Assembly: GCA_003597935.1 (NCBI GenBank)
Contig: QZJT01000062.1
Location: forward strand, 1 to 55,186
Origin: Phycisphaerales bacterium
Lineage (GTDB): Bacteria > Planctomycetota > Phycisphaerae > UBA1845
Reading direction: 5' to 3'
DNA length: 55,186 bases
Positions 36,171 to 43,644 of the stretch are shown in pieces. The first letter of the stretch is position 1. Each line of letters opens with the position of its first letter. The notes beneath the pieces were generated by a model that did no database searches, was not told where the DNA came from, and was given only the letters and a program-made list of their open reading frames with translations. Both the position numbers and the translations under genes were made by a program.

Positions 36171-37595
36171 GTGTCCCAGGTCCGGCGGATCGGCATCCCA
36201 CAGTGCGGCTGGTGGAGCGGAGCGTGCCGCGTCGCCGGGATCGAGGCCATAGCGATGCCGCTGGCACGCGGGGACGACGGCAATCCGCACTCGGCCCGCA
36301 TCGAGGCACGCATGCAGAGCGGCGCCGAGATGGCTCGGGTCGAGCGGGCGACGCCCACCGACTTCTGGCTGGACAACGGCGGCGCCGGGCTGGCGTTCGT
36401 CGTCAACCCGGACGACGCGGACGAGATCCAGCCGGTCCACGAGGCCGCGGGGCGGATCCTCGTCTCCCACTACATCGACCCGCTGGTCACCTGCTTCCAG
36501 GGCATGCACTGGCACTCGGCCTGGCAATGCCTGCAGAGCCGCACGTGGGTGAAGGCGGTGTGGGACCGGGCGCAGGCCATCGAGCTGGAGCGCTTCGGCG
36601 TGCCCCACGTCATCCACCTGCCCATGGCGGCGCCGATCGCAGACTATGACACGCGGCCGGTCGACGTGAATGCCATCGAGAACGAGGTGTCCTTCGTCGG
36701 CGCTCAGAACACGAGCTATTTCCACGCAGACCACGTCGCATCCACCGAAGCGCTGCTGCCTGGGACGCTGGCCCACGCCGTCCACGCGGATCTGCCCGAG
36801 ATCACGTTCTACGACGTGTATCACGACATGTACGCCCTGGCCGAACCGCCCGCCGAGTCCGACGACCTGGTCACGCGGGCGGGCAAGACCGAGCGATACT
36901 TCGTCGCCAAGCTCTTCTATCACGCTTCGCTGTGCCTGCGCAACCGCGACCGGTGGATCGTGTTTCTCAAGCGCAGGCTGGGCGAGCGGTTCCGCCTGAT
37001 CGGGCAGCGCTGGGACGTGGCCTACGGGCTGGACTGCGAGCCGCCCCTGCCGACGCACGAGGCGTATCTGGCGCACTTTCGCCGCACGGCGGTCAATCTG
37101 AACTTCATCAACGGCAACGCCGAAACGGGCGTCAACATGCGGGCGTTCGAGATCACCGCGGCCGGGGGCTTTCTGCTGTGTCCGTACCAGCCGGAACTGG
37201 AGGAGTGTTTCGAGATCGGCGCGGAGTGCGACGTGTTTCGCACCGAGGAGGAGTTGCTCCAGAAGATCGAGTTCTATATCGAGCACCCGCGGAGGCGGAT
37301 CGACGTCGCCCTGGCCGGCCAGCGGCGGACGCTGTCGCAGCACCTCTATTCTCATCGGCTGGAAACGGTCTTGCGGGCGGTGGGTCGATTGGAAGAGCGG
37401 CTGCGGTCGCACTCGGACGGTCAGAAGACCGCGGGCGACGCCGCTGCGCCGCGCGAATCCGTGGCGGGCGCGGCCGTGGGCGGACCGGCGGCCAGGGCAG
37501 ACCGAGCCGGGATGTCCGACCGGTCGGCGGCCGCACCGGCCGAGCGTATTGCGGCTGGCTTGATCGACAACGCCCCTGCCCCCTCCGCAACCTGA
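36171..37595 (+). CDS. CgeB-like glycosyltransferase, paralogue 1
   Basis: A 474-residue protein starting at GTG with GGAG nine bases upstream. The body matches CgeB/DUF3880-type glycosyltransferases: an N-terminal Rossmann-like region (ILVSHYIDPLVTCFQGMHW) and a C-terminal region with NLNFINGNAETGVNMRAFEI, AAGGFLLCPYQPELEECFEI and ECDVFRTEEELLQKIEFYI. GNAETGVNMRAFE is the usual sugar-nucleotide-binding pattern, in which a Glu contacts the ribose. A disordered tail of about 75 residues (AAAPRESVAGAAVGG) ends it. The next gene is a clear paralogue. Substrate unknown; a polysaccharide or glycan target is likely. Confidence 0.8.
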   Translation: MSQVRRIGIPQCGWWSGACRVAGIEAIAMPLARGDDGNPHSARIEARMQSGAEMARVERATPTDFWLDNGGAGLAFVVNPDDADEIQPVHEAAGRILVSHYIDPLVTCFQGMHWHSAWQCLQSRTWVKAVWDRAQAIELERFGVPHVIHLPMAAPIADYDTRPVDVNAIENEVSFVGAQNTSYFHADHVASTEALLPGTLAHAVHADLPEITFYDVYHDMYALAEPPAESDDLVTRAGKTERYFVAKLFYHASLCLRNRDRWIVFLKRRLGERFRLIGQRWDVAYGLDCEPPLPTHEAYLAHFRRTAVNLNFINGNAETGVNMRAFEITAAGGFLLCPYQPELEECFEIGAECDVFRTEEELLQKIEFYIEHPRRRIDVALAGQRRTLSQHLYSHRLETVLRAVGRLEERLRSHSDGQKTAGDAAAPRESVAGAAVGGPAARADRAGMSDRSAAAPAERIAAGLIDNAPAPSAT

Positions 37596-37611
37596 GCTTC
37601 CGGGAGACGAC

Positions 37612-38895
37612 ATGAGGATCGCATCGCCGCCGAACATGGCGCCGGCCATCCGCGCCGCAGGGTACGAGGCCGTCGACCTGCCGGCCGTCCATGAGTTCGA
37701 TATCCACCGCTCCTGCGCCGACCGGTTGCAGGACGGGTGGGTCCATCGCAGGTTCTTCGAGCGCGCACGGGTGGACCTGGTGGTCGACGTCGACACCGCG
37801 GCGCTGACGCTCGTCCCGGGGGCTCAACCCGGGGCGGCGGTGATGACCCCTGCGGCCCTGGGCATTCCGTACGTCTCCATCCTGATGGATCCGGTGACGG
37901 CCATGATGGGCCGGTCGCGCTGGGAAGACTGGTGGCTGCTGCTGCGCAGCCCGTCGTGGACGAAGGCGGTATGGGACACGGCGCACGCGGCGGAACTGCG
38001 CCGGCTGGGCGTCCCCGGTGTGGTCGATCTGCCCGCGGCCGTCATGGACGCCGATTTCGACCGTCGTCCGCTGCCCGACCCGGGCGGGGGGCCGACGGTG
38101 GCGTTCATGGGTCATCCGGCGTCGTCGTTCTTCACCGCGTCCGGCGGCGTGCCGCCCGCGAACCTGCTGGCAGGGTTGACCGCCGCGGCGGTCCACGCCG
38201 ATCGGCCGGGCACGGCGTTCCACGAGGTGTTCTTCGATCTGTACGGCTTTGGCAGGCCGCCCGGCGAGACCGACGATCCTCATCAACACGCCGCCCTCGC
38301 CGCCGCCTACTTCAACGCCAAGTTCACGTTCAACGTATACCTGGCCGTCAAGCAGCGCGACCGCTTCGCCCTCTTTCTGCGCCGGAAACTGGGCAGTTGC
38401 TTCGAGCTGATCGGCGACTTCTGGCAGCAGAACTACGGCATCGACCATGCGCCGCGCATCTGGGACCCGGCCGAATTGTATCGACGCATGAGGGCGGCGC
38501 CCGTGTGCCTGAACCTCATCAAGGGCAACGCCGAGTATTCGCTTAACCTCCGCCATTTCGAGGCGACCGGTCACGGGGCGTTCATGCTGACGTATCCGTC
38601 GCCCGATCTGTCGAAGCACTTCCGCGTCGGCGAAGAGTGCGACGTGTTTCACCACGAGGACGAGCTGCTGGAAAGAATATCCTATTACAACGCGGACCCG
38701 GCGCGGCGCCGCGACGTCGCGCTGGCCGGGCAGCGGCGGACGCTGTCGGAGCATCTGTACAGCCACCGGATCGAAACCCTCGTGCAGATGTTGAAGAAGG
38801 GCGAGCTTGCGGCCCCGCTGGCGGCCCGGCCGGTCGAAGCAGCAGCGCCGACGCCGTCGCGGCAGCCGAAGATCCGCGTGGCGGGGGTCGTGTGA
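37612..38895 (+). CDS. CgeB-like glycosyltransferase, paralogue 2
   Basis: A 427-residue protein. It follows the first glycosyltransferase by 16 bases, with GGGAG five bases before the ATG. The conserved blocks of its neighbour recur: NLIKGNAEYSLNLRHFEATG, HGAFMLTYPSPDLSKHF, ECDVFHHEDELLERISYY and VALAGQRRTLSEHLYSHR. The shared GQRRTLS-HLYSHR-ET block near the end shows that the two arose by duplication. FkbM follows downstream, so the three may build or decorate one glycan. Substrate unknown. Confidence 0.8.
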   Translation: MRIASPPNMAPAIRAAGYEAVDLPAVHEFDIHRSCADRLQDGWVHRRFFERARVDLVVDVDTAALTLVPGAQPGAAVMTPAALGIPYVSILMDPVTAMMGRSRWEDWWLLLRSPSWTKAVWDTAHAAELRRLGVPGVVDLPAAVMDADFDRRPLPDPGGGPTVAFMGHPASSFFTASGGVPPANLLAGLTAAAVHADRPGTAFHEVFFDLYGFGRPPGETDDPHQHAALAAAYFNAKFTFNVYLAVKQRDRFALFLRRKLGSCFELIGDFWQQNYGIDHAPRIWDPAELYRRMRAAPVCLNLIKGNAEYSLNLRHFEATGHGAFMLTYPSPDLSKHFRVGEECDVFHHEDELLERISYYNADPARRRDVALAGQRRTLSEHLYSHRIETLVQMLKKGELAAPLAARPVEAAAPTPSRQPKIRVAGVV

Positions 38896-38937
38896 AGCTC
38901 TCCGACTGCCCCGACGCCTGCCGCCGGTCGAAGTGCC

Positions 38938-39025
38938 CGTAGCTCGCGTGTGCCCGGCGGGAACACCCGGCGGTCCTCGTAGGCGGGGTGTGGCTGGTCG
39001 TAGCTCGCGTGCGCTCGGCGGGAAC
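38938..39025. repeat. Pair of ~27-bp direct repeats
   Basis: cgtagctcgcgtg is followed by a near-identical gYgcYcggcgggaac in two copies starting at 38938 and 38999 (61 bp apart). They lie between the second glycosyltransferase and the FkbM gene. Confidence 0.75.
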
Positions 39026-39097
39026 GCTTGGCCGAACGATGACGGTGAATCCGTTGCAGCCGGCCGGCCCGATCGGCCGACGAGTCTGGGGTCCGTG

Positions 39098-39817
39098 ATG
39101 TCCACATGCCCGACCATCCAGCCCACGTTCCGCGCCCAGTTCGGGGAAGACCGCGTCCTGTGGCAGGTGTTCAACCGGTCGCCGTCGGGGTTTTTCGTCG
39201 AGGTGGGCGCCTATGACGGCGTGGCGCTGAGCAATACGGTCTTTCTGGAGCAACAGGGCTGGCGCGGCATCCTGGTCGAGCCGATCCGCCCGCTGTGCGA
39301 GCGGGCCGCGGCCGCCCGGCCGGGCAGCCGCGTCTACAACGCCGCATGCAGCCGGCCGGGGTCGCCGCCGGTGCAGACGTTTACCATCACCCAGGGCGTC
39401 CCCGTGCTGAGCTACCTGCACGCCGAAGCCGACCACGTCGAGCGGTGCAAGCGCGAGGGGGCGACGCTGGTCGAGGTCGAGGTGCCGGTGGTGACGCTGG
39501 ACGAGATCCTCGCCCAGGAACGGAAACGCCCACCGGGCACGCCGAGCGCCTGGCAACCCGGCCGCGGCTGGCGCATCGACCTGGTGTCGATCGACGTGGA
39601 AGGCGGCGAGTTGGACGTGCTGGCCGGGTTCAACCTGGACCGGTTCAAACCCCGCGTGCTGGTGCTGGAAAACGACCGCGACAGTGGACGGGCGATCGAG
39701 CCGTACCTGGCTGCACGCGGCTACCGCAAGTTCCACCGGCAGGTGATCAATGACTTCTACGCCCGCGACGACGCTTCGACCGCGGACCTGACGCTCCGCG
39801 GGCTAAAGGCCGACTGA
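39098..39817 (+). CDS. FkbM family SAM-dependent methyltransferase
   Basis: A 239-residue protein. FRAQFGEDRVLWQVFNR and the SAM-binding motif GFFVEVGAYDGVALSNT (about residues 27-44) open the Rossmann fold. GWRGILVEPIRPLCERA, then LVSIDVEGGELDVLAGF near residue 165 and VLVLENDRD, are typical of FkbM. These enzymes methylate hydroxyls of sugars or other natural products. The gene lies 202 bases after two glycosyltransferases, which suggests glycan methylation. The ATG at 39098 is chosen because the upstream in-frame region carries the direct repeats. Confidence 0.9.
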   Translation: MSTCPTIQPTFRAQFGEDRVLWQVFNRSPSGFFVEVGAYDGVALSNTVFLEQQGWRGILVEPIRPLCERAAAARPGSRVYNAACSRPGSPPVQTFTITQGVPVLSYLHAEADHVERCKREGATLVEVEVPVVTLDEILAQERKRPPGTPSAWQPGRGWRIDLVSIDVEGGELDVLAGFNLDRFKPRVLVLENDRDSGRAIEPYLAARGYRKFHRQVINDFYARDDASTADLTLRGLKAD

Positions 39818-40064
39818 GTTCCGGACGTTATACAATTATCAGACAGGCCGCGGCCTTCGCGCCTGCGCTCACCGCGGTATGATGGCGGCCATGATGGACG
39901 GTCGTCCCGCATCGAGATCCGCAGGAGTCGCACGGCCGGCTCCGCTGCATGCCGGGCTAGCGGGCCGAGCGTCGCGCGACGACGGTTCGCCCCGGTTCAG
40001 GGGTCGGTGGCCGGTCGTCGCACGGCGCGGCGGGAGCGGCAGGAACCGGCCGGTCGAAACCATA

Positions 40065-40664
40065 ATGATGCTCGCTCCCCCCATCACAGCCGGAAGCCGC
40101 GGTGGCCTGGCGGCCGTCGATTCGGATGCCGTCAAGCGCGCCCCGGCGGCGGCGCTGCTGGACCTGCCGCTCGATGCCGTGGACGGCGGCGAGATCATCA
40201 TCTTCGCCGTCAAGCCCTCGATGCTGGCGCCGGTGTTCGACTCGATCGTGTGGCTGCTGGCCGGCGTCGCCATGGCGGTCGCCTGCCTGCTGGGAGGCTG
40301 GGGACTGTCCCACCTGTCGCCCACCCTGACCGCTCAGCTCATCCTCGCCCTGGTCGCCGCCCGGCTGCTGATAGCGATCATCCGCTGGGTCTCGTGCTGG
40401 TACGTGCTGACCAACCGGCGGGTGGTCGAGATCACCGGCGTGCGGTCTCCGCAAGTCACCTCCGCCATGCTGGTGGACATCCGCAACACCTACGTCGCCA
40501 GCGTTTTGTACGAGCGGCCACTGAAACTGGGCACCATCACCTTCGTCAGCCAGCGCGACAGCGACCGCCCCTGGTCGTGGACGCACGTCCGCGAGCCGGA
40601 AGATATCCACCGGGCGATCCGCAAGGCGATCGAGAACGCGATCGATTCGATGCCGCCGCGGTAG
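40065..40664 (+). CDS. Membrane PH-domain (DUF304/bPH-like) protein
   Basis: About 199 residues if started at the ATG at 40065. DGGEIIIFAVKPSMLAPVFD leads into two membrane helices (SIVWLLAGVAMAVACLLGGW and LILALVAARLLIAIIRW). A bacterial PH-like domain follows: WYVLTNRRVVEITGVRSPQV, then VDIRNTYVASVLYERPLKLG and TITFVSQR. YVLTNRRVV is the typical start of this domain. The upstream frame back to 39879 lacks features, so the shorter start is preferred. Its function is unknown; such proteins are often membrane-stress or envelope factors. Confidence 0.78.
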   Translation: MMLAPPITAGSRGGLAAVDSDAVKRAPAAALLDLPLDAVDGGEIIIFAVKPSMLAPVFDSIVWLLAGVAMAVACLLGGWGLSHLSPTLTAQLILALVAARLLIAIIRWVSCWYVLTNRRVVEITGVRSPQVTSAMLVDIRNTYVASVLYERPLKLGTITFVSQRDSDRPWSWTHVREPEDIHRAIRKAIENAIDSMPPR

Positions 40665-40821
40665 ATGCTCCCGGCTCGACGAGGGTTGTTTGCTCGCTCT
40701 CCCGCGGCGGCCCAGGTGCCTCACACGCGCGGCCGTGTTCACTCCATGCCGAGCTGCGGCTACAATACCCTCGCTGTGCTGCTGCGAGCGGATGATCGTG
40801 TCAGTAGCGAGAGACGTCACG

Positions 40822-41994
40822 ATGCTGGATTCTATCGAGATTCAGAATTTCCGATCGTGCGAAGACGTCGAGCTTCGATTGGGCGAACCGGTTGTGGCAC
40901 TGTTGGGCAGGAACGGTGCCGGAAAGACCAATCTCCTTCACGCCATTCAGGTGGCCGCGGAACTTTGCTTTGGCAAGCCCGAGCCGCAGTTTGGATTGAG
41001 CCCGAACGACCGGTCGAAGCCCACGACGTTCGCACTTCGATTCTCCGCCGGGGGGCACTCGTACGTATACGGCGTCTCCCGCATGACTCCCGCGAGGGAT
41101 GATTCTCCGTTGAGGGAGTCGCTCGAACGGGAGGGCGACATCTTGTTCAAGCGAAGCGGGCGACTGCTTGAATCGGGGTATGCGCCGTTCAAGTCGGACG
41201 TGCGGGTACCGCTAACGGTGCCCGGGTTATGGACGCTCATGCAAGCCCTCCCGCGAGAGCATCCGCTGTTTGCCGCGCTGCGTCCTGCCGATGCCTTCTT
41301 GCGCGGAATCCGCTATTTCTCCATCGACCACCCGTATCAGGAGCACGCGGACCCGCCACCGACCTCGATCGTGGACGCGGCGAGATTTGAAATCTGGACA
41401 GAGTCGGTCGAAAGCGGTCGCGTTCCAGAATCCGTAATGTGCCGGTTGGTTCATATGCACCTCATGGACCGCGCAAAACTGAACGAGTTGCTGGCGCTCC
41501 TGGGTGACGATGGACTCGCCCTCGTCTCTGACATCGAGTTCGAGACGATTTCGCTGTCCGGGGGAGGACCGGGCGCTAGGCGCTTCCCGGATCACTTGGT
41601 CACGTTTGTGCCCTGTGTGGGCATGGCCGGCGCGGGGCGCTCATTCAGGGTGGGTGATTTGTCCGCCGGAACGTGGCGTGTCATCAGCCTTCTAACGCAC
41701 CTTGTGTTCGACGAAGCATCCTGCATACTCGTCGAGCAGCCGGAAGACTGCATACATGCCGGGTTGCTTGGCAAGCTTATCGATATCTTTCGCACATACG
41801 CGCACCGTACGCAGTTCATCTGCGCCACGCATTCGTCACGCGTCACGAACTTGATCGGCGCGCAGGGTATCCGCATGGTCTCGGCCGAAGAAGGCAGAAC
41901 GGGAGTCGCGGAACTTTCCCCCGAGGACATCTTGGCGTCGCAATCCTACCTGGCCGACGAAGGAACGCTCGCAGAGTTCCTTGAAACGCTCTGA
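40822..41994 (+). CDS. AAA (AAA15/OLD-type) ATPase, likely part of a two-gene defence-like system
   Basis: A 390-residue ATPase of the SMC/RecF/OLD kind. MLDSIEIQNFRSCEDVELRL is the family's usual opening, and Walker A is LLGRNGAGKTN at about residues 30-40. The late Walker B-like CILVEQPEDCIHAGLLGKL (near 300), then the D-loop/His TQFICATHSSRVT, complete the site. Only about 390 residues are present and there is no nuclease domain, which fits a stand-alone ATPase subunit. The next gene, 11 bases on, encodes a TOPRIM-like protein. By eye the two genes have less GC-biased codon use than their neighbours, which hints at transfer. GTG at 40798 is an alternative start. Confidence 0.82.
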   Translation: MLDSIEIQNFRSCEDVELRLGEPVVALLGRNGAGKTNLLHAIQVAAELCFGKPEPQFGLSPNDRSKPTTFALRFSAGGHSYVYGVSRMTPARDDSPLRESLEREGDILFKRSGRLLESGYAPFKSDVRVPLTVPGLWTLMQALPREHPLFAALRPADAFLRGIRYFSIDHPYQEHADPPPTSIVDAARFEIWTESVESGRVPESVMCRLVHMHLMDRAKLNELLALLGDDGLALVSDIEFETISLSGGGPGARRFPDHLVTFVPCVGMAGAGRSFRVGDLSAGTWRVISLLTHLVFDEASCILVEQPEDCIHAGLLGKLIDIFRTYAHRTQFICATHSSRVTNLIGAQGIRMVSAEEGRTGVAELSPEDILASQSYLADEGTLAEFLETL

Positions 41995-42005
41995 CGGCGT
42001 TGACC

Positions 42006-42581
42006 ATGCTTGCCATCCTGGCGGAGGACATCTCAGATGCTGAAGTGCTGACGCAACTGGTCCGTCGGCGCCGGGGCGATGACAGGCTGCCGATCAGGAA
42101 GAAGGACTACGAAGGCTGCGCCGGAATCTGCCGGAAGGGCTATCGCGACATCCGGCTGTGGGTCTCGCGCGGAATCATCACCGAGATCATCATCTGCCAC
42201 GACGCCGATCGAAATCCGCCGAGTGAAATCCGAGAGAAGGTCCGCAAAGCCGTCTTACGCCGTTCCGGCTTCGACGGCCCGGCCTGCATCGCGGTACCGG
42301 TCGAAGCTATCGAAGCGTGGATGATCGCCGACGAAACAGCGATCCATCGGGTTATCCCGTCAATCAGACTCAAGGGTCACGTTCGCCCGGAGACGATTCC
42401 GGATCCGAAAGCGTGGCTGATTCGAATGTCGCGGCGGCGGAACAGCAAGCCCCTGTACGTTCCGAACAACTCCAATCCGGTCGTCGCAAAGTACCTGCGG
42501 TTCGACGTCGTTGCCAAGAAGTGCCCTTCGTTCAAGGCATTCGTGGAGTGGCTGGACAATCCAACACCGATCGGCACTTAA
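42006..42581 (+). CDS. TOPRIM/DUF4276-like protein paired with the AAA ATPase
   Basis: A 191-residue protein. MLAILAEDISDAEVLTQLV has the acidic Glu-Asp of a TOPRIM-like first strand, and TEIIICHDADRN carries a DxD at about residues 66-72. VEAIEAWMIAD near residue 103 is like the conserved helix of DUF4276/RloB proteins. This fold is found in DNA- or tRNA-cleaving partners of AAA15 ATPases. The start is ATG at 42006; TTG at 42000 is possible. Coupled to the ATPase gene, it would be the effector. No experiment links this exact pair to defence. Confidence 0.7.
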   Translation: MLAILAEDISDAEVLTQLVRRRRGDDRLPIRKKDYEGCAGICRKGYRDIRLWVSRGIITEIIICHDADRNPPSEIREKVRKAVLRRSGFDGPACIAVPVEAIEAWMIADETAIHRVIPSIRLKGHVRPETIPDPKAWLIRMSRRRNSKPLYVPNNSNPVVAKYLRFDVVAKKCPSFKAFVEWLDNPTPIGT

Positions 42582-42606
42582 TCAAGTCATAGACCGCAAC
42601 TGCCAT

Positions 42607-42653
42607 CCCGCCGGTGGCGTAGTCGGCGGGCGGAAGATCCAAGAGGGTTTTTT
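42607..42653 (+). terminator. Possible terminator after the ATPase/TOPRIM pair
   Basis: CCCGCCG pairs with CGGCGGG (7 bp, 10-base loop) from 42607 to 42630, and a run of seven or more T's follows 16 bases later. The spacing is longer than usual, so this is tentative. The remainder of the gap to 42961 shows no gene apart from AAGGAGAG before the next ATG. Confidence 0.4.
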
Positions 42654-42961
42654 TGCCCGCGTCGCGCGCCATCGGGACCAGACCTCGGGAGTGGTTGAGC
42701 AGCGCGGCTCTGATGGGGTCGTCGGCCGATTAACCGGCGCCGTGGATGCTTGAGGTAAGCCCCCATCGCCGGCGCTGCCGCCAAGTACGCCGCGGACGAA
42801 CGTCTAGGCGACTGAGGATTGCCACCCCGCCGGGTGTTTATCCTTGCAACCCCGCCGCGCCCCCGGTATGCTGTACGGCGTCGCGTCATAGCCCCGGCAG
42901 CGGGGCTCCGGGGGGCTCGCGTTGCGTACCCCGGTCATCGCCAGCCAAGGAGAGAGAGAGA

Positions 42962-43531
42962 ATGTTCCGGCAGAACCACCTGTCATCCACGGCCGCGGTA
43001 TGCGCGGTCCTTGCGTCCGCCCCTGGGGCGCTCGCCGCCACCCACGTCGTCCACTTCGACACGCTTCCGGGCGGGGTCTTGCCCAACAACTTCATCAGCG
43101 AACTGGTGGACGTGACGGTCGGCCCCTACACCGACACGATCGGCAACGTCTGCGCGCCCACCGCCTTCGGCGTGGCCGCGATCGCCAGCCAGCCCTTTCC
43201 GGGCTGCACCGCCGGCTCGCCGCCCAACCAGTTGATCGCCCGCAGCGTGCTGGTCGATTTCGACATGACGGACTTCGCAACGCAGGTCGGCGGGCCGGTC
43301 AAACGGCTGATGGTCAAGTACCATCGGATCACCGGCAACGTCCAGTTCTCCGTCAACGGCGTCTGCTTCACCCGTCCGACCTTCGGAGCGCTGCCCAACG
43401 GCGTCTACGGCGGCGTGAAGTACAAGGACAACGGCTGCCGCATCCGCCTGCGGCGCAAGCCGGCCTTCATCACCCAGTTCTCGATCGGCGGGGCGTTGCT
43501 GGCCATCGACGACGTGAAGGCGAACGGCTGA
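42962..43531 (+). CDS. Secreted protein of unknown function
   Basis: A 189-residue protein. The signal peptide is MFRQNHLSSTAAVCAVLASA with cleavage near ALA-ATH. The mature part (VVHFDTLPGGVLPNNFISEL, ARSVLVDFDMTDFATQVGGP, VKRLMVKYHRITGNVQFSVN) suggests a beta-sandwich carbohydrate-binding-like fold, but no family was recognised. AAGGAGAG is an excellent ribosome binding site 6 bases before the ATG. It starts a run of five exported proteins up to 48.5 kb, each with its own ribosome binding site. Confidence 0.75.
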   Translation: MFRQNHLSSTAAVCAVLASAPGALAATHVVHFDTLPGGVLPNNFISELVDVTVGPYTDTIGNVCAPTAFGVAAIASQPFPGCTAGSPPNQLIARSVLVDFDMTDFATQVGGPVKRLMVKYHRITGNVQFSVNGVCFTRPTFGALPNGVYGGVKYKDNGCRIRLRRKPAFITQFSIGGALLAIDDVKANG

Positions 43532-43644
43532 TCGGTCCTTGAACCCGCCGCCCGTCGGGCGTAAACTCCGCAGCGGAAGTGCCCAATCAGTTATCGGGGG
43601 TGGCGGGGAGACCCTGCGGTCATCGCGCCCTGGAGAGATCGACG

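Noticed and set aside
35691-37796. Minus-strand open frames across the glycosyltransferases
   Set aside because: Shadow frames; both glycosyltransferases have family motifs and ribosome binding sites on the plus strand.
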